DNA of 53,666 nt. It comes from Saprospiraceae bacterium. Lineage in GTDB: Bacteria > Bacteroidota > Bacteroidia > Chitinophagales > Saprospiraceae. A program made the translations under genes and the position numbers. How positions within the stretch are numbered: position 1 is the stretch's first letter; every line of letters begins with the position of its first letter. The DNA lies in contig JAKVCV010000024.1 of the NCBI GenBank assembly GCA_022448945.1, positions 1 through 53,666 on the forward strand, given 5' to 3'. The notes beneath the pieces are model-generated. The model saw nothing but the letters and a program-made list of their open reading frames with translations, was not told the origin of the DNA and ran no database searches. This document shows positions 8,479 through 18,387 of this stretch, piece by piece.

Positions 8479-9849
8479 ATGGGACCACTAAAAAATCTGT
8501 CTGAAAAACATATCCTAACTATAACTCTTATCATAGCGCTTATATTGAGCTTTCTTTGTATCGATCAGGGTCATAATTGGTCTGATGATTTTGCTCTTTA
8601 TATTAGTCAGTGTAAAGCTCTACTAAATGGAAACATATACGAACTATATCATACGAACCGTTTCTCAATGGACAATTCCTATGCGCACACAGGTCCCTAT
8701 TTATATCCTTTAGGGTTCCCAATATTGTTGTTACCTGTATATTTGATTTTTGGCCTTAACTTATATATCATGAAGGTCTATTGTCTTTTGTTTTTTGTTG
8801 CTTCCCTACCTTTAATATACCTGATCTTCAAAAAGCTAACTCCTGAAAAAAATATTCCTTTGGCAATTACAATGTTAATAGGATTCAATTATCATTTCTT
8901 ACGTTTTTCAGATAATGTATTATCTGATCTACCCTTTTTTTTCTTTAGCCTTTTAAGTATATACTCCATTCAAAAACATGAGCGAACGACTGTTGTGAAA
9001 TCGTTTTCATTAGGTTGTTTACTTTTTTTTACGTACTGTATTAGAGACATTGGTATTATACTACTGCCCTGCTTACTATTTTTTCAAATCTCTTTGTACC
9101 AGAAAAAAAAATTATTAACATTTAAAACTTCCTTAATTCCATATTTGGTTTTTATTTTAGGCTCCATAATCCTCTATTATTGGACCCCTTCTACTGACGA
9201 AAAACAATTTGAATTATTTTTTGATTCTTCTTTTGATATCGTAAAAAACAACTTATATTATTATTGGCTTTTGACTGGCAATTATTTTGTAATTTTTCTT
9301 GGGCTTCCAAATATTTTTAAATGGATAATTTCAGCTATAATTACTATTGTTATTATAATTGGCATCCTCAAACAAACAACTAGAATAAATTATATTTTAA
9401 TTTATGTAAGCCTTACACTAGGTTTATATTTTACTTGGGTTAGTTTTCAGGGTATGCGTTTTATGTTCCCTTTATGGCCATTTTTATTATTTTATATGTT
9501 AGTGGGCATAAAGGTATTATTAAAACAAAAAACCCTTATTAATTTTACAATAACAATAATAATAGCAAGCAATCTAATTCAAAGTTGTTCAGTAAGTTAT
9601 TATTATTGGAATCAAGATAGCAATAAAGCGCAGTCAAAAGACATGCAAAGAATCTATCATTTCATTCGGAAAAATTTACCTGAAAATTCAATTATTATTT
9701 TTAATAAACCCAGAGCCCTGAGGTTGTTTACTGATCGCAATTCTGTTCAAAAAAATATTAAAGAAGCCAACTATATCCTCATCCCAACAACTACTAATTT
9801 GAATAATTATTTATTTCAAACTCCGGAATACACTTTAATTAAAAAATAA
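8479..9849 (+). CDS. GT39/ArnT-like membrane glycosyltransferase
   Basis: Polytopic membrane protein (456 aa, about 10-11 hydrophobic segments) of the PMT/ArnT-like GT-C fold, which transfers sugars from polyprenyl-phosphate donors on the outer face of the inner membrane. The first TM (12-29) is followed by WSDDFALYISQ with Asp36-Asp37, the position of the catalytic/metal-binding acidic residues in this clan. Next are HTGPYLYPLGFPILLLP and, in the second loop, LRFSDNVLSDLPFFFFSLL, which matches the conserved SxxxxSD-P region of these enzymes. The C-terminal soluble part (from about 395) is short. Donor and acceptor cannot be read from sequence. It is convergent with the ABC exporter, 23 bases away. 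Confidence 0.75.
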   Translation: MGPLKNLSEKHILTITLIIALILSFLCIDQGHNWSDDFALYISQCKALLNGNIYELYHTNRFSMDNSYAHTGPYLYPLGFPILLLPVYLIFGLNLYIMKVYCLLFFVASLPLIYLIFKKLTPEKNIPLAITMLIGFNYHFLRFSDNVLSDLPFFFFSLLSIYSIQKHERTTVVKSFSLGCLLFFTYCIRDIGIILLPCLLFFQISLYQKKKLLTFKTSLIPYLVFILGSIILYYWTPSTDEKQFELFFDSSFDIVKNNLYYYWLLTGNYFVIFLGLPNIFKWIISAIITIVIIIGILKQTTRINYILIYVSLTLGLYFTWVSFQGMRFMFPLWPFLLFYMLVGIKVLLKQKTLINFTITIIIASNLIQSCSVSYYYWNQDSNKAQSKDMQRIYHFIRKNLPENSIIIFNKPRALRLFTDRNSVQKNIKEANYILIPTTTNLNNYLFQTPEYTLIKK

Positions 9850-9872
9850 AATAAGCGATCGTTAGAACAGAC

Positions 9873-11663
9873 CTATACTTCATTATAACCATTAAGGTTA
9901 TAAGCTGTTTGAACAAGATCTTTATAGTGCCCATTTTCTACTTTCATCAACTCTGTATGAGCTCCAAATTCTGTGATATTTCCACTCTCAAGAACCATGA
10001 TCTTGTCTGCATTTTGAATAGTAGATAATCTATGAGCAATGATAATTGAAGTCCGCTTGGCAATCAATTTTTCTATTGCATACTGTATAACACTTTCTGT
10101 TTCGGGATCTATAGAAGAAGTTGCTTCATCAAGAATAAGAATATCTGGGTCAAATACCAAAGCGCGCACAAAAGAGATTAACTGACGTTGCCCCATAGAG
10201 AGCGTAGCGCCACGTTCCATTACCTCATAATCATAGCCGCCTGGGAGCTTTAAAATAAATTCGTGCGCACCGATAAGCTTCGACGATTCAATAACTTGTT
10301 TTCTGGAAATCTGAGGGGCTTTAAGTGTAATATTATCTAGTACAGATCCTGAGAACAAAAAGACGTCCTGCAAAACTACAGCAATTGACCTACGAAGTGC
10401 AAAAAGTTCAAAACTATCAAGGGCATTCCCATCAATTGTTATCTGACCTTTGTGAATTTTATAAAAGCGATTAAGAATGTTAATAATTGTAGTTTTTCCA
10501 GCACCTGTAGAACCAACTATTGCCAAAGTTTCACCTGCATCTATAGAAAAGCTTATACCATTGAGAATCCAATTTCTTATTTGGTCAGCCGATTGGTCCT
10601 GTTGATATGAAAAATATACATCTTCAAAACATATATCGCCTTTAATAGATGCAAGTGACAATGTTCCATTATTTTGAATAATACTCTCATCATCTAAAAC
10701 TGAAAAAATTCTTTTTGCAACAATAAATCCCATTTGTAGGGTGTTAAATTTATCAGCTAAAATACGAATTGGCCTGAACAACATTCCAAGATATAATGGA
10801 AATGCTATCAAAACACCTAGAGTTACTTCTCCAATTATTACACCCTTCGCTCCATACCAAACCATCAAACCTAATGAGATCGCTGAAAGTAATTCTACGA
10901 CAGGAAAAAAAATTGCATAATAAAAGATTGAATTTATATTGGCCTGAGCATATTTATTATTTATAATTTTGAAGTTCTCCAACTCCTTTTCTTCTGCATT
11001 AAATGTTTGCACAATTCGCATCCCAGTGATTCTTTCCTGCAAAAATGCATTCATCAAAGAGACCTGGGTTCGAACTATTTCATAGGATTTCTTAACAGCT
11101 TCTTTAAAAAGATATGTAGCTATAATCAAAAAAGGAAGTGTAATCAAACAAATTAAGGTAAGTTTCCAACTGGTTATAAACATAACTGACAAGACAACAA
11201 TTAAAGTCAGTAAATCTGCAATAATTGTAATAAATCCCTGTGAAAAAACTGTGTTTATAGTTTCTATATCATTTATTGTTCGAGTAGTAGAAGTTCCTAT
11301 AGGCGTAGCATCAAAATATGACAATCGCAATCTATTAATATGATTAAAAACCCTTACTCTAAGGTCTCTAATTACAGATTGCCCCAACCAACTGGTAGAA
11401 TAAGAAAAAACATAGTACAATACTCCCTGAATAATTAAAGCTCCAAAAAGCAGACTAATCATAAAAAATAAACCATCGCCATTATTACTTATAATACAAT
11501 CATCTACAGCCCGCTGAACAAGATAAGGTCTTAAAATTGATACCGGAGCAAGAACTACAGCCAAAAAACCAGATAATAACAAAACACTTCGGTAAGGCCT
11601 AGCCAATCCTAATATTCTTTTAGCCAACGGCCAATCAGCATATGTCTGTACTTTTTCTTTCAA
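9873..11663 (-). CDS. MsbA-like ABC exporter (fused permease and ATPase)
   Basis: Half-transporter of 596 aa that should dimerise and export a lipid, drug or peptide across the inner membrane. Residues 20-310 form a type-IV exporter membrane domain with six TMs (including RDLRVRVFNHINRL, a coupling helix). The nucleotide-binding domain follows: Walker A GSTGAGKTT (384-392), Q-loop Gln432, signature LSMGQ (488-492), Walker B ILILDEAT (508-515) and switch His544. All ATPase residues are intact. The nearest relatives by pattern are MsbA and YheH/YheI-like exporters; the substrate is undetermined. Confidence 0.9.
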   Translation of the reverse strand: MKEKVQTYADWPLAKRILGLARPYRSVLLLSGFLAVVLAPVSILRPYLVQRAVDDCIISNNGDGLFFMISLLFGALIIQGVLYYVFSYSTSWLGQSVIRDLRVRVFNHINRLRLSYFDATPIGTSTTRTINDIETINTVFSQGFITIIADLLTLIVVLSVMFITSWKLTLICLITLPFLIIATYLFKEAVKKSYEIVRTQVSLMNAFLQERITGMRIVQTFNAEEKELENFKIINNKYAQANINSIFYYAIFFPVVELLSAISLGLMVWYGAKGVIIGEVTLGVLIAFPLYLGMLFRPIRILADKFNTLQMGFIVAKRIFSVLDDESIIQNNGTLSLASIKGDICFEDVYFSYQQDQSADQIRNWILNGISFSIDAGETLAIVGSTGAGKTTIINILNRFYKIHKGQITIDGNALDSFELFALRRSIAVVLQDVFLFSGSVLDNITLKAPQISRKQVIESSKLIGAHEFILKLPGGYDYEVMERGATLSMGQRQLISFVRALVFDPDILILDEATSSIDPETESVIQYAIEKLIAKRTSIIIAHRLSTIQNADKIMVLESGNITEFGAHTELMKVENGHYKDLVQTAYNLNGYNEV

Positions 11664-12020
11664 CTAATTATTTATTTTCAAGAATTTTTCAAACTCATCA
11701 TTTATATATCACAATTTGAAGTTTCAGTCCAATTCCTTAAACACCTCTTATGAAAAATTATGTTACTTCAACTGATATAGTTTTTACATTAATCAATGAT
11801 AACATTAATTACATACTGATAATAAGTTTAATTATAGTAAAAATAATGTAATCAAATTATATAATGACATTGAAACTATTATATTTTCTTAGGTTTATAT
11901 ATTAAAACTCAACATAAAAAACGTTAATTCTAATCCTATAAAGTTCTACCAAAAGTATAAATTATGCATTCTTTTATCATATCACTATGATATAACATAT
12001 GAAAAACGTCAAATCGGTCT
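11664..12020. other. Intergenic region between two reverse genes, no gene seen
   Basis: 357 bp of AT-rich sequence upstream of the ABC exporter. No terminator, strong inverted repeat, TAnnTTTG promoter with proper spacing or coding frame was found. Confidence 0.6.
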
Positions 12021-13601
12021 TTATTCTTTTATAACAAATTTAGACATTATAATTCCTTGAGATGTGAAAACCTGCAATAAATATGCTTCATTATTAAGAT
12101 TCCCAAGAAACACTTCACTCCCTTTACCCTTTAGAACTATTTGACCCATAGTATTATATACAATCCAATGATTGATATCTCCATTTTGGCATACAAGATA
12201 AAGCAAATGACTTGCTGGATTAGGAAAAATTTTCAGTTGTGGCATAAAAGAAGTCATTCCAATAACATTATAAGGAACAGAAATTGGATCCTGAATACTA
12301 ATAAAAGCATCTGAAAAACCCTGTGCAATTAAATTAGTATCGATAAAATTAATATCGTTCTGGAATGCACCAACTGTAATAACAGACCCATTACGATGAC
12401 AATCAATTGCCTTAGCCAAATCAAAACCATTTCCCGACCAATTATTTACCTGAAATTCTTGTCCAGCATCATTCATAATCAATTGAAACGCATCAGAAGA
12501 ACTTGAGGACTGAACCTGTAAATTTTCCCACAAAAAATAATCATTAAAACTGCCACATATAATTAAATAGTTCTCTGTAACACAAAAATCCTCTAAAAAA
12601 CAATCAGATTCAGTTTGACTTTGTGAGGCCCAAAGAACATCCCCATTAAGATCTAATTTTGTAATGAATGCATCCCAATCTCTGTAAGCCGTAGCTAACT
12701 CTATTGAATCTATATTTAATGATCCTTTAAAATTGCCCCCAAGATAAAGATAGTCATGCACCCATTTTATTTCCTTACAATTATTATCGTAAGCCCCACC
12801 AAAATGCTTCTGCCACAAAAAATTTCCGATTGAGTCTACCTTACAAAGAAAAATATCAGGATATACCCAATGGGCCTGAAAACTATCCTGCATCATAGAA
12901 AAATCTCCTTTAAAATTGCCCCCAAGATATACATTATTTAAACTATCAATTGCTAATGCCGTTCCTTCAGCTTCTTCTGCAAAAGTTGACTGTCGGGCCC
13001 ATAATATCGTCCCACCTTTATCAATTTTTATCAAAAAGACATCATTTTTGGAAGTGCCATTCAATTGAAGTGTACTATCTAACATAAAAGTATCCTGAAA
13101 AGATCCTGTTATATAAATATTATCATTCAAATCACAAACAATATCTTCAACATTGACAAGAGATTGGGCATTTAAACATTTTGCCCATATAAGATCACCT
13201 TGTTGATCATGTTTATTAATAATAACAGCCTGCTGTAAACTATAAACTATAGTATCAGAATTTGTATAAAACAAACTATCACTAAAAACAGATGCACTGT
13301 ATATGCTACCATCTGATGCACAAGTTAGTGCCTTAAGCAACTCATTATTGTTGCCACCAAATACATATTGCCAATTTAATTGCCCATAAACATCATATTG
13401 CTGTAGAAAGACATCACTATTGCCCTTACAAACGTCATTACCTAATTGTTGTTGATAAGTGCCACCAACAACAAAAACATCATTATAAACAATCACTTCT
13501 ACAGCCTCTTCTGCACCAACTTCGCCAATAGCCAATACAGTTTGTGCTAATGAATTAATTGCCAAAAAAACAAAAAAGAAGCATTCTATAATTTTTTGCA
13601 T
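12021..13601 (-). CDS. Secreted T9SS cargo with SBBP-like beta-propeller repeats
   Basis: A 526-aa exported protein. Signal peptide at 1-19 (FFFVFLAINSLAQ). The body consists of about eight repeats of roughly 45-55 residues with the pattern GNxLWQKxFGG, then DxxxNVYLGGNFKG, as in LWARQSTFAEEAEG and NFLWQKHFGGAYDNN. This is the SBBP/beta-propeller pattern found in Bacteroidota surface proteins. The last 75 residues begin LKIFPNPASHLLYL, contain WIVYNTMGQIVLKG and end SKFVIKE: a type A T9SS C-terminal sorting domain (TIGR04183 type). It should therefore cross the outer membrane through the T9SS and be attached to the surface or released. No enzyme motif was seen. Confidence 0.85.
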   Translation of the reverse strand: MQKIIECFFFVFLAINSLAQTVLAIGEVGAEEAVEVIVYNDVFVVGGTYQQQLGNDVCKGNSDVFLQQYDVYGQLNWQYVFGGNNNELLKALTCASDGSIYSASVFSDSLFYTNSDTIVYSLQQAVIINKHDQQGDLIWAKCLNAQSLVNVEDIVCDLNDNIYITGSFQDTFMLDSTLQLNGTSKNDVFLIKIDKGGTILWARQSTFAEEAEGTALAIDSLNNVYLGGNFKGDFSMMQDSFQAHWVYPDIFLCKVDSIGNFLWQKHFGGAYDNNCKEIKWVHDYLYLGGNFKGSLNIDSIELATAYRDWDAFITKLDLNGDVLWASQSQTESDCFLEDFCVTENYLIICGSFNDYFLWENLQVQSSSSSDAFQLIMNDAGQEFQVNNWSGNGFDLAKAIDCHRNGSVITVGAFQNDINFIDTNLIAQGFSDAFISIQDPISVPYNVIGMTSFMPQLKIFPNPASHLLYLVCQNGDINHWIVYNTMGQIVLKGKGSEVFLGNLNNEAYLLQVFTSQGIIMSKFVIKE

Positions 13602-13664
13602 AGAATATAATAACCTTAATAAAAGGTTTATAGTTTGATTAAAGATTCTCTAAGTAAATTTTTG

Positions 13665-13672
13665 TATTTTTG
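13665..13672 (+). promoter_or_regulatory. TAnnTTTG (-7) element upstream of ccmE
   Basis: TATTTTTG matches the Bacteroidota -7 consensus and lies 52 bases before the ccmE start, giving a leader of about 46 bases. The nearest upstream TTTG is 27 bases away, longer than the usual spacer. Confidence 0.4.
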
Positions 13673-13724
13673 AGTTTCAAATTACGATTAAATAGAATCA
13701 AAGAATATTTGATATACAAAAATC

Positions 13725-14126
13725 ATGAAAAAAACGCATATAATTGGATTATTTGCAATTGCAATTGCAATTAGTTCATTAATGATCATTGCAGGAGATG
13801 CGAGCACCTATGTTGATTTTGCTACTGCAATGGAATATCCTGAAAGAACACATCAAATTGTCGGACATCTCTCTATTGATAAAGAAATCAATTACAATCC
13901 GGAATTAGATGCCAATTCTTTTTCATTTTATATGAAAGATAAAAAAGGAAAAGAACTAAGAGTAATTTGTCAAAAAGAGAAACCTGCTGAATTTGAACGT
14001 TCTGAACAAATTGTTCTTACAGGAAAAATAAATGACGAAGTTTTTGTGGCCCATGAGATCCTTCTTAAATGCCCTTCCAAATATCAGGATGAAAAATTAC
14101 AGAATAAAAATCTAATCTTTGAATAA
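13725..14126 (+). CDS. ccmE: CcmE heme chaperone, CxxxY type
   Basis: Cytochrome c maturation protein that carries heme in the periplasm to the CcmF ligase. One N-terminal membrane anchor (residues 5-23) is followed by a beta-barrel (OB-fold) domain, for example VVGHL-like strand QIVGHLSID and FYMKDKKGKELRVICQ. The heme-binding site after the last strand reads LLKCPSKYQDE: Cys116-x-x-x-Tyr120. Classical CcmE has HxxxY; the CxxxY form is known from Desulfovibrio and archaea. The protein is short (133 aa) because the C-terminal tail after Tyr is brief. It directly precedes ccmF (48 bases to the ATG chosen there), which supports the assignment. Confidence 0.92.
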   Translation: MKKTHIIGLFAIAIAISSLMIIAGDASTYVDFATAMEYPERTHQIVGHLSIDKEINYNPELDANSFSFYMKDKKGKELRVICQKEKPAEFERSEQIVLTGKINDEVFVAHEILLKCPSKYQDEKLQNKNLIFE

Positions 14127-14174
14127 TATCTAATTTAAGTTTACTGTCTTATTCAGTTTTAATTGAATACAAAA

Positions 14175-17003
14175 ATGATAGAATATATAGGAGAACATCT
14201 TTGGATAGGGCAACTGGGGCAATTCTTGATATTTTTGGCTTTTTGTTCAGCTATAATGTCTTGCATTAGTTACAGTCTTGGCAATAATGAGTCTACTCCA
14301 ATTTTAAAATCCAATTGGCTAAAAATCGGACGGACAGGATTCTTAATCCATGGGTTTTCAATAATCATTATCATTATTTTAATTTTTTATATGATGATAA
14401 TGAAGTATTATGAATATGATTACGTGTGGAGCCATGTATCGAATAGCTTGCCGTTCAGATATACTTTTGCCGCCTTTTGGGAAGGACAAGAAGGTAGTTT
14501 TCTTTTGTGGATGTTTTGGCATTCTATCCTTGGATTTATTCTTATTAAAATTGCTGGGAAATGGGAATATGGTGTTATGGCTGTACTTTCCTTTGCTCAG
14601 ATTTTTTTCGTTTTTTTTATTTTGGGTTTGTTTTTTGATGGAGGTGACCCAAACAATACAAGTTTTTCATTTTTGGGTAATATTTACGGACGTAGCGGAT
14701 TTGTATGGTTAATATTAACAACTCTTTTTTCTTTATTGATTTTTAAAGGCCCAACTAATCTTAAGCTTTTTTTCAAGTTTGGAGCTATAATTCCTACCTT
14801 AATTTTATTAATACTGATTTTTTCTGGCTGCTATCACCTTGGCGAAGTTCGAATTGGAGGTAGTCCTTTCATGTTATTACGGGATGTGCATTTTGCACCT
14901 ATCTTTAATACTGCCAACTATTTAACTTCAATAGAGGGCACAGGACTAAATCCTCTTTTACAAAACTATTGGATGACTATCCACCCACCTACCCTCTTTT
15001 TAGGCTTTGCAACAACAATCGTCCCATTTGCTTATGCTATTGCAGGGTTGTGGAATAAAGACCATAGAGGATGGATGGAACCAGCATTAAAATGGGCGTT
15101 ATGTTCTGCAGCTATTCTGGGTACAGGAATTTTCATGGGTGGTGTTTGGGCCTATGAAGCCCTTAGTTTTGGTGGCTATTGGGCATGGGACCCAGTAGAA
15201 AATGCTTCACTAGTACCATGGATAACACTTATAGCTGGTATCCATACTACATTAGTAGCACGGGCTACAGGATATTCTATAAAAAGTAGCTATATATTTT
15301 ATATTCTGACATTCTTCTTAATAATATATTCTACATTCTTGACCCGGAGTGGGATTTTAGGAGAAACTTCTGTACATGCCTTTACAGAAATGGGACTGGA
15401 ATGGCAATTGATATTATTTATGGGAGTAATATCGTTTTTAGGCATTGCATTATATAAATATAGAAGCAAAGAAATTCCTGCACCAAAAAAAGAAGAGAGT
15501 GGTTATTCCAGAGAATTCTGGATTTTCGTAGGTGCATTGGTTTTGTTATTTTCTTCTGGTTTGATCACCGTAACTACTTCTATTCCTGTTATAAATGCAC
15601 TAACTTCAATAGAACCCTTTAATACAATTATTGACTGGTGTGTTGGTCTGACGAGGAATTTTGAAGATATTTTTATCCTGGGCTCATTTTTTAATTTTTT
15701 TACCATTCTTGATGGAAATAATATTGCTCCGCCAGATGATGTAGTTACTCATCATAATAACTTTCAATTATGGATAGGCATATTAGTAGCTTTGTTATCA
15801 GGCACAGTCCAATATCTAACTTATAAAAAAGATAAATTTATACCCTCGGACATATCAAAATTCAAAAATCCAATTCTTTTGTCTCTAGTATTATCAATGA
15901 TATTTACCATACCTTTAATGTACATAAGTGGCATTCAAGCATGGCAATATTGGTTACTAGTTGGTTGTGGACTTTTTTCTGTTCTGGCAAATTCAATTTA
16001 TTTAGTGCGTATTATTAAGGGGAATCTAAAACTGGCAGGATCTGTATTTTCACATGTTGGATTTGGACTTATGCTTATAGGTGTAGTTTTTTCAGGTGCC
16101 TTGAAACATGCATTATCAGATCCTTTTGCATCTAAAGAGCTTGATGGTCTTTTAGGTGATTTAAACAAACAGACTAATAAAAACATTCTTGTCCCCTTTG
16201 GCCAAACGATTGAACTTTCTAAAGGTTATTCTGTAAGTTATACCAATACCTGGGGAGAAGGGAATGCACAATATTATGCGCTTAATTTTGTTCGAAAAGA
16301 TGAACAAGGCAATATTACAGATCAATTCACAACCACACCCAATGTACTACGAGACACTCTAGAAAATGGCAAACTTAAGTTCCGTGCTGCCAATCCTGAT
16401 ACCAAACATTACATACATGAGGATGTCTTTACACTTGCTGTCCCTCATTGGGCATTTGAAGACCCTGAATCAGAAACCAAACAGGATACAAATTCATGGA
16501 TTGCCAAACACATAGCGCTAGGAGATACATTTTATACTAATCGTTATTATGTTATATACAACAAAAATGATGTTCGTACATACAAACACAAGGATTATGA
16601 ATTTCAGGAAGGTGATATACCTGTTACCGCAATTTTAAAAATCAAAGACATTAACAGTAACAAGGAATGGGAAGCAAGAGTACTTTACTTTATACGTGGT
16701 AACAAACAGTTTAGTTTACCTACTGAAATGCCCAAACTAGGATTGGAATTCAAACTCTCAGCTATCCTTCCTGCTGAGGGGAAAGTTGTATTTGAATACA
16801 AAGATAAAGAACCTAAAAGAGAATATGTGATTATACAAGCACTGATTTTCCCGGGCATCCAATTAGTATGGTCTGGGTGTATACTTATGATGTTTGGACT
16901 TCTTTTTAGTGGATTTCAACGTATAAGGCTAAAAAAATCAGGAAATGAAGTTAAAGAGACCATTACTTTTTCAGACAATCAAAATGAACAGACCAAAAGT
17001 TGA
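14175..17003 (+). CDS. ccmF: CcmF-type cytochrome c heme lyase (CcsA family)
   Basis: Large polytopic inner-membrane protein (942 aa from the ATG at 14175; a TTG four codons earlier at 14163 is possible but less likely). CcmF joins heme to CxxCH motifs of apocytochrome c. The heme-handling WWD domain is present as GGYWAWDPVENASLVPW at about residues 333-349, flanked by conserved histidines in WMTIHPPTLFLGF and in the TM after the WWD motif. Thirteen or more hydrophobic segments are visible, with a large periplasmic domain before the last TM (about 670-895) as in CcmF. The length is greater than in E. coli CcmF (647 aa), mainly through this C-terminal periplasmic part. It sits in an operon behind ccmE. 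Its stop is five bases before the next ATG. Confidence 0.92.
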   Translation: MIEYIGEHLWIGQLGQFLIFLAFCSAIMSCISYSLGNNESTPILKSNWLKIGRTGFLIHGFSIIIIIILIFYMMIMKYYEYDYVWSHVSNSLPFRYTFAAFWEGQEGSFLLWMFWHSILGFILIKIAGKWEYGVMAVLSFAQIFFVFFILGLFFDGGDPNNTSFSFLGNIYGRSGFVWLILTTLFSLLIFKGPTNLKLFFKFGAIIPTLILLILIFSGCYHLGEVRIGGSPFMLLRDVHFAPIFNTANYLTSIEGTGLNPLLQNYWMTIHPPTLFLGFATTIVPFAYAIAGLWNKDHRGWMEPALKWALCSAAILGTGIFMGGVWAYEALSFGGYWAWDPVENASLVPWITLIAGIHTTLVARATGYSIKSSYIFYILTFFLIIYSTFLTRSGILGETSVHAFTEMGLEWQLILFMGVISFLGIALYKYRSKEIPAPKKEESGYSREFWIFVGALVLLFSSGLITVTTSIPVINALTSIEPFNTIIDWCVGLTRNFEDIFILGSFFNFFTILDGNNIAPPDDVVTHHNNFQLWIGILVALLSGTVQYLTYKKDKFIPSDISKFKNPILLSLVLSMIFTIPLMYISGIQAWQYWLLVGCGLFSVLANSIYLVRIIKGNLKLAGSVFSHVGFGLMLIGVVFSGALKHALSDPFASKELDGLLGDLNKQTNKNILVPFGQTIELSKGYSVSYTNTWGEGNAQYYALNFVRKDEQGNITDQFTTTPNVLRDTLENGKLKFRAANPDTKHYIHEDVFTLAVPHWAFEDPESETKQDTNSWIAKHIALGDTFYTNRYYVIYNKNDVRTYKHKDYEFQEGDIPVTAILKIKDINSNKEWEARVLYFIRGNKQFSLPTEMPKLGLEFKLSAILPAEGKVVFEYKDKEPKREYVIIQALIFPGIQLVWSGCILMMFGLLFSGFQRIRLKKSGNEVKETITFSDNQNEQTKS

Positions 17004-17008
17004 TTATC

Positions 17009-17512
17009 ATGAGAATTGGTTTAATGTCAGATACACACAGTCACCTAGATAAAGGCGTTTTCAAATACTTTGAAGATTGCGACCAAATATGGCATGCTGG
17101 TGATATTGGCAATGTTGAAACAGCTGATAAATTAGAGGAATTTAAAAAATTTCGTGCTGTTTTTGGCAATATTGACGGACACCAATTAAGAGCCAGATAC
17201 CCTAAAGAATTACTTTTCGAATGTGGGGGAATTACAATATGGATGACTCATATAGGTGGCTACCCTCCAAAATACTCTAAATATATTTATAGCAAACTTA
17301 AATATTACCGCCCTAATCTCTTTATTTGTGGACATTCACATATTCTTAAAGTCATTAAAGATCAAGAAATAGGTTGTCTCCATATGAACCCTGGTGCATG
17401 TGGGATCTATGGTATTCATAAAATAAAAACACTACTACGTTTTTCGATTATTAATAAAAAGATAAAAAATCTGGAGGTAATAGAACTAGGTTTAAGAGGC
17501 AAAATAACCTAA
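17009..17512 (+). CDS. YfcE/MJ0936-type metallophosphoesterase
   Basis: Calcineurin-like phosphoesterase of 167 aa, from the ATG at 17009. The metal ligands are all visible: SDTH (Asp8, His10), HAGD (Asp33), GNIDGH (Asn55), a His in MTHIGG (about 82) and GHSH near residue 112. Family members hydrolyse phosphodiesters such as bis-pNPP or cyclic nucleotides; the natural substrate is often unknown. It follows ccmF by five bases and so is probably translated from the same message, although no known link to cytochrome maturation exists. The length is normal for the YfcE group. Confidence 0.88.
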   Translation: MRIGLMSDTHSHLDKGVFKYFEDCDQIWHAGDIGNVETADKLEEFKKFRAVFGNIDGHQLRARYPKELLFECGGITIWMTHIGGYPPKYSKYIYSKLKYYRPNLFICGHSHILKVIKDQEIGCLHMNPGACGIYGIHKIKTLLRFSIINKKIKNLEVIELGLRGKIT

Positions 17513-17587
17513 AATCAATGGTATACCAATTTCTTGAATATCAAGAATTTCTCTTTTTTAAGTATAAAAAGAAAACGATTTAAGGCA

Positions 17588-18346
17588 TTATATATTTTTA
17601 GTGTCCTCATCAAACCAAGTATGGTAGATACTCAAGACACCAAAATATAACAAAGAGATTACCGATACTATCCTTGCAATAATTAATTCAGATGGCATAT
17701 CATATTTCCATTCTATTAAGACAAGAAGTGCAAAATTGCTACCTAATAATAATACGGTTGCTAAAATATTGAGCTTTTGAAATTTTTTTGTGCGACTAGG
17801 GTACAAATACTTTATAGGCACAAAATGCAAAATTGCAAAAACAAGAACCAAAATAAAATTTCCTGTTGGTGGTAAATTAGTAACATAGTAAATATAAAAA
17901 GCAACAAGATTCCACATTACAGGAAACCCTACAAAATACATGTCGTTGGAAACCATCCCTTCCTTTCCATAATAAAGTGTAGAAATCAAAAGAATAATAG
18001 CCGCTGTTATAAATCGGAGATCCTGGGGAATAAGGTACTGCCCATCATTTTTTGCCGCATAAATTATATATGCAGGAATAATGGCATAGGTAGCAAAATC
18101 AATCACATAATCCATCGTTTTCCCTGAAACATTAGGTAAAACCTCAGTAACATTGAACATACGGGCAAAAGTGCCGTCCAAACCATCAATTATAACGGTA
18201 AGAAAAAGCATAGCAAAAGCCATAAAAAAATCGCCATTTGCCACAGAGACGATAGCCCAAAATCCAGCAACAATACCGGAAGCAGTAAAGGTATGAACTG
18301 CCCAAGCAGCTGTCTTATGAGCAATTGAATAATTTGTTTTTTTCAC
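17588..18346 (-). CDS. pcs: Phosphatidylcholine synthase (CDP-alcohol phosphatidyltransferase)
   Basis: Integral membrane enzyme that condenses CDP-diacylglycerol with choline to give phosphatidylcholine and CMP. The catalytic motif reads exactly as DG(x)2AR(x)12G(x)3D(x)3D: Asp57-Gly58, Ala61-Arg62, Gly75, Asp79 and Asp83. The 12-residue spacing is the Pcs signature; other CDP-alcohol transferases have 8 or 9. The flanking sequence AVHTFTASGIVAGF, then EVLPNVSGKTMD and IPAYIIYAA, closely follows rhizobial Pcs as I remember it. Length 252 aa with about eight TMs, typical. It is the third gene of a reverse operon after oppB and oppC, 41 bases after oppC. Pcs is well known in Alphaproteobacteria and less so in Bacteroidota. 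Confidence 0.88.
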   Translation of the reverse strand: MKKTNYSIAHKTAAWAVHTFTASGIVAGFWAIVSVANGDFFMAFAMLFLTVIIDGLDGTFARMFNVTEVLPNVSGKTMDYVIDFATYAIIPAYIIYAAKNDGQYLIPQDLRFITAAIILLISTLYYGKEGMVSNDMYFVGFPVMWNLVAFYIYYVTNLPPTGNFILVLVFAILHFVPIKYLYPSRTKKFQKLNILATVLLLGSNFALLVLIEWKYDMPSELIIARIVSVISLLYFGVLSIYHTWFDEDTKNI

Positions 18347-18387
18347 CTTTTAAAAATTTTTCAAATAAAAAACAAACTTATTTTTCA

